NCBI GenBank assembly: GCA_011800805.1
Contig: MPNW01000102.1
Coordinates: 301,677 to 365,676 of the forward strand
Source of the DNA: Hirudo medicinalis
Taxonomy: Eukaryota > Annelida > Clitellata > Hirudinida > Hirudinidae
Reading direction: 5' to 3'
DNA length: 64,000 nucleotides
The translations under genes were made by a program, and so were the position numbers. The notes under the pieces were generated by a model. The model was given only the letters and a program-made list of their open reading frames with translations, was not told the origin of the DNA and made no database searches. Below, in pieces: positions 1 through 11,574 of this stretch (position 1 is its first letter; every line of letters begins with the position of its first letter).

Positions 1-219
1 GTACTCAAAGAAGACAGGTATTCTGAGCTCACGACGGACCTCATTGACAAAGTAAGTAGAGCGCATTTCTTTGCCATCAAATTGGTGGGTAGGTCCAGTT
101 ACACCTTCCTTAGAGAGGTTGGCCTACCAGGTAGAGAGAGGAACAAAGTTATGGAACAAATGTCGAAGGCTGCCGAAACGGATTCCCAATGGTTGTGGAC
201 AAAACGAGACAGCCAATAG
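1..219 (+). mobile_element. Non-LTR retroelement ORF, C-terminal remnant
   Basis: Frame 1 is open from base 1 to a TAG near 219. It reads like the C-terminus found in many invertebrate retroelement ORFs: a VGRSSYTFLREVGLPGRERN-type stretch, then MSKAAETDSQWLWTKRDSQ, where a small-helix 'AAE..S.WLW.KR' ending is characteristic. The rest of the element lies outside the window. The family assignment comes from recognising this ending and is uncertain. Confidence 0.5.
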
Positions 220-736
220 CGTGTCTCCATTAAGCAGCCAATGGTAGGAAGCGAGGTCCTCCTGTCAGGTCGGTGAGAGGTTTCCTCTCAAGTCGGCGCA
301 TGCTAGGTCTACATAAACGGCGAAACAAGAGGCCGACTTTCAGTGCGTCGAGGAACGTGGACGAAGAAGGAGGAATGAAGAAGAATTGTTGAGAGTTGGA
401 AGTGGAGATAAAAAGTACAAGCCAGCAGAGACACCCGGCTGATCACGGTGCAGCCCAAACCCAGAATGCGTCAGGAGATCAGGGCCGAAACTCTTGAAGA
501 CGGAGTCATTCCTCTGAGGAATCTCTGCTGAAGCTCCGCATTACCGAAGTTTCACATTCTATTTTATTATTATTATTGTTGTTATTATTAATGTTGTTGT
601 TATTGTTGTTGTCACATAATGTTAACAATGTAGGCATGGTAGGTATAAATGATTATCTACGATAAGTTAATATTAGTAATGTTTAATAAGTTTACTTGAT
701 TTTAATTAGTTAACAATAATAATAACAATGATTATG

Positions 737-768
<32 letters not shown>

Positions 769-826
769 GATGATGATGATGATGATGGAGGTGGTGGTGA
801 TGATGGCGACAATGATAATGGTAATG

Positions 827-900
<74 letters not shown>

Positions 901-2292
901 TAACTTATCTAACATAATCATCAATTCACCCATTAGCTAATGTAACCAGTAATTAAATAATAATCCACATTCTTATTTTCAATTCTCATTCTATTTCGCT
1001 CAAGCTGTTCAGCGCAAGTAGAAAGATTCGTGCCTCGTCCTCTGCGTAACCCTTCTTGTAATAGTAGAATCCTTTTCGGCATTCGTTGGTCAGGGACAAA
1101 GTCTCTTGAATTGTTTATTATTTTTCATATTGCTGGGAATGTTAGAGTGCATTCTTCAGTAGCCGATGCTCCACAATGCCCGATAACATATCCATGAGGT
1201 CGTACGAACTAGTGCTTACAATATTAATAACTGGATGGCACATTTGCATACATTATGATGATGTATTAATCTCAACTGCCATGAATATCTAATTGCTTTC
1301 AGTTATTGCAATAACGTATTCGTCTGTACTTTCTTGAAAACTTAGTGAAGCCACTATAAATTGCATTTCAGTGTTCAAAGTCTCTACATGCTGTTTATTG
1401 CTGGAAACTGAACTTCCACTGGACCATAAGCTTTGTGGAAAAGCTGGTAGTACAGCCTGAAAGCAAAATATTATATGCTGAAAATATGCTTATATTAATG
1501 CCAACTTCTGGAATTAGAATAAAGGTCAATCATGTTTGCAAACATTGTCATAAATAATTAAATTTTGAATTTAAGTTTTGAAAGAATGCACTAAAAACCT
1601 GTAGTAGCAAGCTTTGTCTGGATTCCACTGCCGATCACCACTGACAATGTAATATTGAGTGTCGTAGTCATTTTGAAGATCATATTGATGAAGAAGGTAG
1701 GCAGAAGAGGGTGAGTACACCCAGATTTGAACAAATCCTTAAACTTTGACAAACGGATTCATCCACATCTCGATAGTGCAGTGCTGCTGCTGAGCTAACA
1801 GAATGGTTGTGTTTGCCCCGGATAAATATTCTCAGTGGGTAATCAGGCATGTTAGGGTCCTTAGATCTGAAGTTGCAGAATTAGCATAAATTCAATAACT
1901 TTAATTTATAAATTTTTATAATAACCGTATATCATAAAACTCATTTATTAAAACAAAAATTGCCTTTTTTTTACAAATACAGCAGGACTCAATGTGAAAA
2001 CTTTATGAAAACGGCCTAAGAAAAAAATGAACTTTTTGAGACCCACCTGTTCCTTTTTGGTCATTTTGGGGGCAACTTTCAGGACGACATGTTAAACGGT
2101 TCTCAGACTTCAGTGATAGTCTCAATTTCTTAGACGACGCATCGAGAAAATCGAAATTTTCTTCATAACGATTGACGACATTTATGGACGGTCCCTCAGG
2201 GCAGCAGCAATGCTTGCGAGAAGCTGTTAGTAACCATGACAATACATTCAATTCATTCTGCAGCATCGTTGAAAGATTCTATCTTGGTCGAG
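220..2292. other. Intergenic region with microsatellites, no gene seen
   Basis: This stretch holds the probable 3' part of the retroelement (about 220-545), then TTA/TTG-rich sequence and a long GAT/AAT microsatellite. The region 955-2280 is AT-rich. I see no convincing coding exon on either strand. An upstream exon of the CNG channel gene could lie here and be too short to recognise. Confidence 0.6.
718..900. repeat. Compound (GAT)n/(AAT)n microsatellite
   Basis: Trinucleotide runs: AAT/GAT, then GAT, then a pure AAT tract of more than 20 units at about 828-898. The poly-Met and poly-Ile open frames across it are artefacts of the repeat. Confidence 0.95.
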
Positions 2293-5200
2293 ATGTCTGA
2301 TGGTTCAAATGGTGATGATAAGCCAAAGAAAGGCATTTTAAAGCATGTTACATTTTGTTGATTCTTAGCAACAAACGCATACTTTAATGAAATGAAATTT
2401 AATAGATGGGTAATTTTAATTTTAATTTGTTAGGTGGCTAAATTCTTTTGTTGTTGATCCTTCTTCCAATTTCTACTACGGTTGGTTGCTCGTCATATCA
2501 TCTGCCGCACTTTACAATCTGGTGGTTGTCATAGCCAGGGCAGTGTTTCCACTCATGCAGATCAATCACAGATCAATTTGGATGTTGTTTGATTATGCTT
2601 TCGATTTCACTTACCTTCTTGACATGTTCATCGAGTCTCGAAAAGGTGAATGCGACTTTATATTTCCCGTTTGTTAATAATTATTTACTTCTTTCTCACA
2701 TATTTTACAGTTTATTTGGAAGACGGACAGGTTGTTCTGGACACCATAAAGTTGTATAAAAGATACACTGGAAAATTCATATTTGTTATCGATGTTTTAT
2801 CAATATTGCCAACGGATATCCTATATTTATTCAAAGGATCGGACTTCTCCGCGGTTCGCTTGAACAGGATTCTTCGGGCACACAGAATTTCAACATTTTT
2901 TGACAAAACAGATTCAAGATCCAATTTTCCATATGCTTTCAGAGCTTCTCAGTTAATGCTATACATTCTTCTCAGTTTCCATTGGAATGCTTGTTTCTAT
3001 TATCAAGTTAGTGCATGGATAGGGTTTTGTACGGACAAGTGGGTTTACGTTAACAACACCTGCGAAGATGGTCTCATATCAGACTCTGAATCTCTTCTCG
3101 TATCTTACACCTATTCCTTCTATTGGTCCATCCTAACTTTGACTACAATGGGGGACGTTGGTCACCCCGTAACGGTTCCTGAATTTGGAATTGTTGTCTT
3201 AGAGTATTTGGTTGGCATTCTCATATTCGGCACTATTATTGGGAATGTGAGTGATATAATTTCAAGTATGAACTCTGAACGAGCGGCCTTGGAAGAAAAA
3301 ATTGACGGAGTAAAACAGTACATGACTCTGAGAGGTGTCAGTAAGGATTTGGAAAAAAGAGTCACGAAGTGAGTTTCTGCAGATTACAAGAGTTCTAAAC
3401 AAATTCAAATAAAGAGACAATACTTGATTAGGTGGTTTGCTTACCTGTGGATTGATAGACAAACAGTTGATGAGCACGAGGTTTTATCGTCACTCTCCCA
3501 TCGTCTGAAAGCCGAGATAGCCATGAAAGTTCACTTAGATACTCTGAGAAGAGTGACCCTTTTCAAAGAATGCGAGGCAGGACTACTCATGGAACTCGTC
3601 TTAAAACTTAAACTGCTTGTTTTTAGCCCCGGAGATTTTGTATGCAGGAAAGGAGACATTGGGAAAGAGCTGTACATCATAAAACGTGGAAAATTGCAGG
3701 TGGTTTCAGGCGACAGCGAAACTGTGTTCGCCACCCTTGGAGAAGGAGTCGTCTTTGGCGAAATCAGTGTTCTCAATATTTCAGGTTTTGTTCTCTCAGA
3801 TTTAAATAACATTCTTAACAAAGATTGTAATCTAACGTTAATATCTAACGTTTATCTTTGAAACACTTTATTGAATTGTACAGGCCTATGCTCAATCTAA
3901 ATTTGTAAAGTAAGTCAGAGACTTATAAATCTGCTATCAGTTATCGAAGTTCCAGAGATTGTAGGTCAAGAGCCCTAAAGCGTTTGTTGTATGGTAGTTT
4001 GCATAGTGTGGTCCGGGTAAACTGTTTCTGAACCCTCTCAATATTATTGATCAAAGATTTGTTTTGAGGATTCCAAATGTAACAAACTTCACAACAATCA
4101 AAACGTTATTTAACATTGTTCTTGTAGTGGCAGTATTTTATTAATGTCCTCAACATTAAGCGTAAAATAATTGAAACTTGGAGGAATTATATGTAGTAGT
4201 TTTTCAGGTAACTGGACAAAATGTAAGATTCTAACAAGTGTCGCATCTCTAAAGCAGGCCCTGTATTTTTACAGACACTTACATCAAGTTCATTTCTAAT
4301 TTGATTTGCTAAAAATGTGATCTAATCGTGATTTTCTTAGGTCTTCCGTGGTTGTTTCTTGTTTCACATTCCTCAGGAGCCTTTAAGTAATTCAAGATGA
4401 TAGTCTTGGATCGATTGAGCTCCTTGGCAAATTTCCTTAGTGAATAATTCGCTTGCCTTAAGGCATCAATCTGTCCCTCTTCTCATCAGACAACATTTTA
4501 CTTCCGGTCACTTATAAAATAGTAATTTTATAAACTTCAAATTAATTTTTAAAACTCCCTTTGGGTTTATATAATTATTAATATTTATAATAGAGTATAC
4601 TTTGGTTGCATGACCATCAGCAGTTTTCCTTTTTATTGATCACAATTATGGATGTCCTCATGGTTTTCCGCCCCCCACATGCCATTTTGCATAATTTAAA
4701 AGTCCTATTCATTGAAACTATTTGATATTTTACAGTACCTTTTGTGTCCAACAAAATAATGTACATACAAATTCATATATAAAATTGAATAAAGAAGCGA
4801 GCTATCAGGATACGGTAGGGTGTCCTCATGGTTCCCGTTCTCACTGTAGTGATTATAGACCGAATCTAATTATACTCATAAAATCTTTCAGTTTGGCTAA
4901 GTAGTCTGCTCTTCACATGGGCAGCAGAAGCGCGAAGGTGGAGTATGAATTTGAAATGCGGAATTTGGCATCCATTTTATTAGAAATGAAATGATGCAGG
5001 AGAGGCAATTAAGCGATGACAGATAAATCAGGAACCCACGGGAAGTGTGGAGTAAATACGACATCGTGAAAAGATTGAAAGATTTGATTGAAAGGATTGA
5101 TTAAAGATTGAAAATTTATTTAACACAACGTTAGAAGCAGCAGCTGTTAATAACAATATTTTAAATTTTGAAGAAATGTTACAAGCTGTTTTTTTAATAA

Positions 5201-5590
5201 ATTTTACATAAAATGACTTTGATATTCGCAGGCAACAAAAATGGAAACAAAAGAACTGCTAACATTCGCAGCGTTGGATATGCAGATTTGTATGTTTTAT
5301 CAAAGGAGGATCTTTGGGATACTTTGGAAGAATATCCTGAAGCCAGAGCAAGGTTGATCGAGAAGGGCAGGCAAATGCTCCGCAAGGACAACTTATTGGA
5401 CGAAGAACTGGCAAGAAATCAGGATCTCCTCGACATATCTTTTGAGCAGAAACTCGAACGAATGGATGGATTTCTCGATGAAATTCTTCAACAAATCCAT
5501 GCGACTGTCGAAGAATTCGATAAAATTCAAGGGAAATTAAAAAAACGAGTCACTTCCGCTGAAAAACAATTATTTTGTTTAAAAACATGA
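2293..5590 (+). CDS. Cyclic nucleotide-gated cation channel, CNGA-like
   Basis: Clear homologue of CNGA subunits, the tetrameric plasma-membrane channels opened by cGMP or cAMP. Exons 2434-2645, 2711-3368, 3432-3784 and 5232-5590 join in frame. A short first exon 2293-2342 ([17 protein letters not shown]) joins only through a GC donor and is tentative. The model gives 543 residues. Visible in order: S1-S4 with [15 protein letters not shown]; pore [13 protein letters not shown]6 and C-linker ([38 protein letters not shown]); cyclic-nucleotide-binding domain ([19 protein letters not shown], then [12 protein letters not shown] with the phosphate-binding Arg-Thr); a C-terminal coiled coil. Family members usually have over 100 residues before S1, so the N-terminus is short or an upstream exon is missing. 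The filter has Asp where CNGA channels have Glu. An AATAAA lies about 130 bases past the stop. The family is near certain; ortholog status is not. Confidence 0.9.
4200..4510 (-). mobile_element. Tc1/mariner transposase remnant in an intron
   Basis: Read on the minus strand with one frameshift, this shows the N-terminal helix-turn-helix of Tc1 transposases: [10 protein letters not shown], then [27 protein letters not shown], and [11 protein letters not shown] resembling the second HTH. The catalytic DDE part is absent. It lies antisense in the 1.45-kb last intron of the CNG channel gene. About 3880-4110 looks like further repeat debris. Confidence 0.7.
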
Positions 5591-6445
5591 AGTTTACGAA
5601 AAGTACATTTTTGTGGATTATGTTTTACTTCAATTTTTTATTTTAGAAAGTAAATAACATTAATAAGAGGTTTTTCTTTTTATGAATTAAATTCGGTATA
5701 AAATAGGTTGATTAAGCAAAATTAATAAAGATTATGGATATAATATTATAGGGTCTTGCTGCAATTGGTAATCGACGTCAATTTTAGTCAACAACAACAA
5801 TAATAACAAAAATTATAATAAACATTGTAATTTCGTTTAAAAGTTTTTCTAGCAGAATAATAACAACTGGTGGCCACGTGAACTTGAGTTGTGCTTTCGT
5901 GTTTACACTGCGGATAACAGAGGAAGTCTATAATGAAGTCACCAAAACATCCTCCGAGCGTTTGTTTCGTACGAAGTTCACATCATCATCATCATCATCA
6001 TCATCACCATCATTATCACTGGTCTGCCTATCTGCGTGGAACTACAACCGCTTCATTGGTTCACTTTCAAGCAAAGTTGTCGGAATGGAAAATGAATGAA
6101 GAGTAAATAAATACAATACGTTAAATAATTATAGTAAGTTACGTAATTACAATAAGTTATATAATTAAGTAAAAATATTTTGTTGGATGTTTAGCAATTA
6201 GATTCACATCTTATTTTGTCAGGAATATAAAAAGGAAGTTGCATGACGTTATTTGATTTCTGATGTCCTGCCTCAGTGTACGTGAAATTATACTTACATC
6301 CACCGAGATGTTCTAAAAGCGTCGAAAAGCATTGGAAGAGGCGTCTGTTTCTCGATCGAATTTCTACTTGAATTTCTTCGAGCATCAATTGTTCTTCACT
6401 CAAGAAAATCTGTCGAGTTGAGTTTAAGATGCACATCCAGCTGAA
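5591..6445. other. Intergenic region between channel and Ly6 genes
   Basis: AT-rich spacer with the likely polyadenylation region of the CNG gene (AATAAAG near 5722) and a short CAT/TCA repeat at 5982-6015. No coding exon is recognised. Confidence 0.55.
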
Positions 6446-6846
6446 ATGAGGATATTTCTCGTCTTAGTCTTCATCAGCAACTTGAGTGAGTTTCACTTTA
6501 TTTACGAGGACCACATTATAAGACCTCATAATAATGTCATTGTGTTATAGGATCTTAATATACAATGTCATTGTATTACACATTGTATTAGACATCCTTA
6601 CGCAATGTCACCGTATGGGATAATTGTAGGACGTCACAATGTACGGTTAAAGAATATTTGCAGACATTCTAATGTTTAAATGTTATTGTTTCGGTGTCAG
6701 ACTCATCAACAAATTGAAGTATCATTGTGCATAATTATTAACTCACACTCACTTATGTAATTAGGTCGCTCATAAATTCATTACAATTGGAATTTATAAC
6801 AATAATATTATTGATTATGATGACGACGGTAACAATAATAATAATG

Positions 6847-6901
<55 letters not shown>

Positions 6902-6956
6902 CAACAATAATAATAATAATATTATTTAACANACGACGGTAACAATAATAATAATG

Positions 6957-7005
<49 letters not shown>

Positions 7006-9832
7006 CAACAATAATAATAATAATATTATTTAACAACAGCAATAATAATAAATATATTTAGGTAATTGCATATTTTCGCCGTTATTAATTACTGTAATTA
7101 TTTTAATGAAGTTATTAATAATTGAAATTGTTAATTTGTAAAATATTATTATGAAATCATCCACCCATGAATTCATGGTTTGCGATGACTCGCTGCTGGA
7201 AGATTGTTTTAAAGCGCTTTGTGTTCATTATTGAAAATCAGTTATTTTTATTTAAAATCTTAAGAATTCTTTAATAACGATATACAAATTTATGTCACTA
7301 TGATATTGAGATAGATATTAAGATATTTAAGAGAGGTTGATGTTATTAATAATCATTCAGTATCAATGCAAAATTATATTTAAGTAAATACAATTTATTC
7401 AACCTCGAATTTTTCGAATTATATATTATATTTTATATTCGAATTATAATGAATCCGATAAATACAAAAAGTCATAAAAGCAATATAAAATCAAATCAAA
7501 ATCTGATAAGTTTACAGCAAAAAGCTTTAAAAACTTAAGAAACAAAAACAGAATTCTGAAAAGTTGCAGAACGTGTTGGCAACTAAAAACAATCCCTGCG
7601 AGAAAAGGAGGAAATATTCTTGCAAGCAGATGATTAGCAGAACAAGTTAAGTGAATTGCACGCATGTTTTAAGGGGGCATCTGCTGAAAATACTTTCAAG
7701 TGGCATTATAAAAGCATATTATTGCTTTAAATATGAACATTCAAGACATTTACCTTATTATTGGATTAAATGGTACATCGTTCAACGCAAACTCGTGACG
7801 ATATTCAACGGGCTTTTCAAACTTCCATCGTGCGCTACAATAATATTCCAACAATATTCCAACAATATTCCCATTAACATTTTCTGTGTCATTCAAAATG
7901 TAGTTCAAAATATAAATAATTGTTGCTGCAAATTCTTAAAGTAAACTGTTAAATATGATTAAATGAGTAAGTGAATGCAACTTTAAAATTGATTGCTTCT
8001 TGTCGACGGAGTGGAAGAAACATATGTTTATTTCAATATGTTCACAGGGGAAGTGATTAACTTTCAAGTTAACGTTGAACGTTAAAAATATATTTCAACG
8101 GGAAATCTTAAGGTAAGTTTCTAATGCAAGGATCAGCTGAAACACGAAGATAACAACATCCATGTTTACATAATTATAATATTATTAGTAACATATTCAT
8201 AGAGGCATTTTAACTCTGCATTAATAAGTAAGTTGTTCAAGCAATCGTTGAGTAAACAACTTTGCTATGAGACTTATCATGAAGCGTCAGTTTGACAGGC
8301 ATTTTGAAATGATTGATGTCTCGAACTACCGAGTGTAAAGTGGTTCGGTGGTTCAGTGGTTCAATGGTTCAGTGGTTCAGTGGTTCGGTGGTTCAGTGGT
8401 TCGGTGGTTCAGTGGTTCGGTGGTTCAGTGGTTCGGTGGTTCAAAAGAATCAAATGCACGTGGATATGAAAATGTGCCTCAAATTTCGTTTGCACAAGTC
8501 ATGCAAAATTGCGCAAGCGAATATCTCTACTCTTTTCTTTGTGTTTTGTTCTTCTTTCATAAACATTGAATACTAAATTTTATTAAATAATAAATAAAAT
8601 AAAATAAAATAATTAATAAATTTAATTGAATAATAATAGAAATTGATCGAATGAGTTGGAAATATTGATTCCTTCCTAACATGCTAACAAGTTCAGGGCA
8701 GTTGTCCTAATAAACTCAAATAACTCAGCAACGTGTTTTATATGTTTTTATATAAGTTAACTCATAAGTTAATAATTTGTTGAGACTAATTTTAACCTTC
8801 TTGGAAAATAATCAGCTGACCGTGGAAACATGTTTTTCTTTCGGACATGTTCTTCTGTTTAAGGAATACAATTAAAATACTAATACTAATAATAGCAATA
8901 ATATGAGTTAATAACATTAACACGATACATTACATTACATCACATTAAGTTATGTTATGTTAATACAAAGTATAGTGTTATGAATGTTGCAGTCTTAATA
9001 AGGCTCATCAGATTCATTCAAATAGATTGGAGAATCGTTCATTTTCTTCTTTCGTTGCATGCAAATGCGACTGTGTTTTGATTCGTTTCATCGGTAATTC
9101 ATCAAAAAGTAAGAATACTAATTACTTGCTGATGCAATGTTATTGAAAGATTATTTTTCTTTTCATTCAAGCTTTTTTACCTCAGCTCTTCGACTGCCTC
9201 ACTGTTGCTTGTGTTTTGCTCATTTTGTTTACAATTTCGTAACAGCACTCTGCTTTTCAACCGAGTGAAACGAGAGAATAAATTGTTGAAACAAGTTGCT
9301 AAAAATAAGCGTTAAGCATAGAAATTACAAATATTCTTCGCAGGCGCACAAGATATTGGAGTGAAGAATTACTACCACGAATATGAAGTTTATTCTGACG
9401 ACGACTACAGAGTTCCTAGAGACAAATTACTTTGTTATTCCTGCATTTACACGGTGGAGGGCGGGGCTACGCAGGGCAGTGCGTCCTGTGCCGACCCTTT
9501 CATCTACGAGCCATCAGCCATCAATCACGTGACCTGCACTAACGGATCGTGCGCGGTGAGTGGTTACTAATCGAGGAAAAGCATTTGAAAGGAAATAATG
9601 AAAACATATTTTCTATTAGAAGATTTACTTGAAGCTGGAAAACAAATATTCGCTGGTGCACAGGAGTTGTGTCTTCAATTGCATCGATAGGCAGACCCCT
9701 CTTGCGACGACCGAATGTTGCAGCAGTGACTTTTGTAATGGGTCTCCAGGAATTCTATTCCATAGGACGCCTTTCTTTCTAATTGTAAATGTGGTAGTCT
9801 CTTTGTATGTGATACAGCACACTGGATACTAA
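6446..9832 (+). CDS. Ly6/uPAR-type three-finger GPI-anchored protein
   Basis: Three exons (6446-6485, 9344-9555, 9620-9832) join in frame to give 154 residues. Exon 1 encodes a signal peptide, MRIFLVLVFISNL. The mature part has the three-finger cysteine plan: CYSC, then single cysteines and GSC, then RSCVFNC and a TECCSSDFCN ending, the classic CC-x4-CN signature. A hydrophobic tail (FFLIVNVVVSLYVI) after this domain fits a GPI-anchor signal. Family members sit on the outer leaflet and modulate receptors, channels or septate junctions; the ligand here is unknown. Splitting the domain over two exons after a separate signal-peptide exon is the usual Ly6 layout. Intron 1 is 2.86 kb and carries the microsatellites described below. 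No particular paralogue can be named. Confidence 0.85.
6815..7035. repeat. Duplicated AAT microsatellite block around an ambiguous base
   Basis: A block starting GACGACGGTAACAATAATAA, running through a long AAT tract and ending AATAATATTATTTAACA, occurs twice in tandem. The only N of the window lies between the copies, near 6932. Confidence 0.9.
8336..8446. repeat. Minisatellite with 9-bp unit GTGGTTCRG
   Basis: About twelve tandem copies of a 9-base unit. The middle copies alternate A and G at one position, giving an 18-base higher-order period. It lies in intron 1 of the Ly6 gene. The repetitive open frames over it (WFSGSVVQ) are not genes. Confidence 0.95.
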
Positions 9833-11082
9833 TAATTGTTAGTTATTAATACAATAATAAATACGTTCGTGACAAAATGTTAAATGGTTAACGATTGTGA
9901 TTCTGCGAGGCTGCTTTTAATTAATATGCTATGTTATGATTAGGTTTTTAACTTATGAATGTGTTTATGTGTTCTGATAGTACTTGGTGACAATTGTTAA
10001 TATTTTGAGTGTTGGTGTTTATTCTGCTGCATTGTGACATAGTGTGAGGACGTTAGTGTTGTTCATGTTTTACTACTGGATCGATTTCTAAATTGTCTAA
10101 TGAGAGATATAACTTCAATAACACATTTCTGTGCTGACCGAAATAATAATTCCAACGTCTCAGAACTATTTTTACAACTTCAAAAGAATGAAATGTTTTT
10201 AAATTCACTTTTGACTCTTCACGTAACACTGTAAATATTTATAAGTGGCAAGGGTTGGGGTCCATCAATCGATAGGGGGTAGGACAGAGGGGCCCCTGAC
10301 CTTTGATGAGAAGTAGGAAAAATGACCTCATCGGTTTGAGGTCAGGAATGGTTTGCATTTTTCGGAGGCACTTGATACACAGGACGTTATTGAACAGAAG
10401 TTCAAATACGGACGATCTTTGTCCATCATTTATCCCATATTCTATTTATTAGCCTTCAATTAACTAGCTATTGGTCTATAAAAAATAATTTCACTTCATT
10501 ACATTGAACAAATTATGAAATATTAGTCGATATTCAGTTTAATTCGTAACAAAAGTAGATACTTAAAAAGAAGTCCTGAATCAAAACGAATGGAAATTTG
10601 TTCTTACGACAGCTTCGAACGCAGAGTACTTCGCCATTTAAATTGTTTTAATAAAATTGTTTTACCAATGGAACACCAATGTCTAAAGATCATTTTCATG
10701 ACGACTGGAGCCGGTTGTGTCGAACTCCGTCAGTAAGGAACCCACGTTTGATAGGAATGTAGCAGCCATGTCGTCCACTGCAGTGACTATTCAAATAATT
10801 TGTTAATAATCAGTAAATGCAATTCATTACATGGAACTATTAAACTATTTACAATATTTAAGAGTAATATAAGAGTTTTACATTGCCGAGATTAATTTAA
10901 AAATCGGAATATTATTTAATAATCTCAATAAAGAAAATTCACACTGGCTGCTCACAAATCCGCCATTTTACAATCAAAGAATCAAGCTGTGATTGGCTGG
11001 GTCCATAAAGTACGCACGTGCCTATATGCAACCAATTTGTGTGGAATTGTGGGGAAACTTTAAGCTGCTCGTCCCGATGCTG

Positions 11083-11114
<32 letters not shown>

Positions 11115-11574
11115 CAATGATAATGACAATGACAATGACAATGACAATAATAATAATAATAATAATAATAAAAGTGAATTTGTATAGCGCCGTAAATGTA
11201 AGCATCAGGGGCCATTTATATAGCGCCTTCTCTCGGATATGTTTTGTGGTGGTGGAAGCTGGGTTGCGAACATGACATGTAACGACTGTGGCGCAGGAAC
11301 GCAAAACCTCTGAGCCAGTTTGCACCCCGAGCGCACAAAAAAGGGTCATCATCAAATTTTTAGGTTTTTGGAGTGAAATAGGTGAGAAAGAAGCCCCTTT
11401 TCAGAGCTTTATAAAAAGTCTTCAAATAGTCTGAGTGTCAGGCGAAAATATTAGTATTAATAAAGGCAATCTTAAATATATTTTCTCTCGTATTTAAATA
11501 AAATTCAATTTAAAAGAAACGCACATACATAATGAATTTTTAATCCTCTTTAAGAACTTATAAGATGTTCTTAA
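9833..11574. other. Intergenic region with repeat debris
   Basis: Spacer between the Ly6 gene and the TALPID3-like gene. It holds a compound microsatellite (about 11083-11170). The following segment (11175-11340: 'tttatatagcgcc ... gcgaacatgac ... cctctgagcc') resembles a dispersed repeat with a related copy near 37950-38080. No host exon is recognised. Confidence 0.6.
11083..11170. repeat. Compound AAT/GATAAT/GACAAT microsatellite
   Basis: AAT units pass into GATAAT, then GACAAT hexamers, then back to AAT. The Asn/Asp-rich frame over it is an artefact. Confidence 0.95.

Noticed and set aside
706..940. Poly-Ile/Met open frames on both strands
   Set aside because: They are translations of the AAT/GAT microsatellite; no flanking coding sequence.
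7840..7875. Short tandem 'caatattccaa' as a CRISPR-like array
   Set aside because: About three adjacent 11-bp copies without spacers, in a eukaryotic intron.
8313..8576. Repetitive protein WFSGSVVQ on two frames
   Set aside because: Open only because the 9-bp minisatellite is a multiple of three; it lies in an intron and has no conserved flanks.
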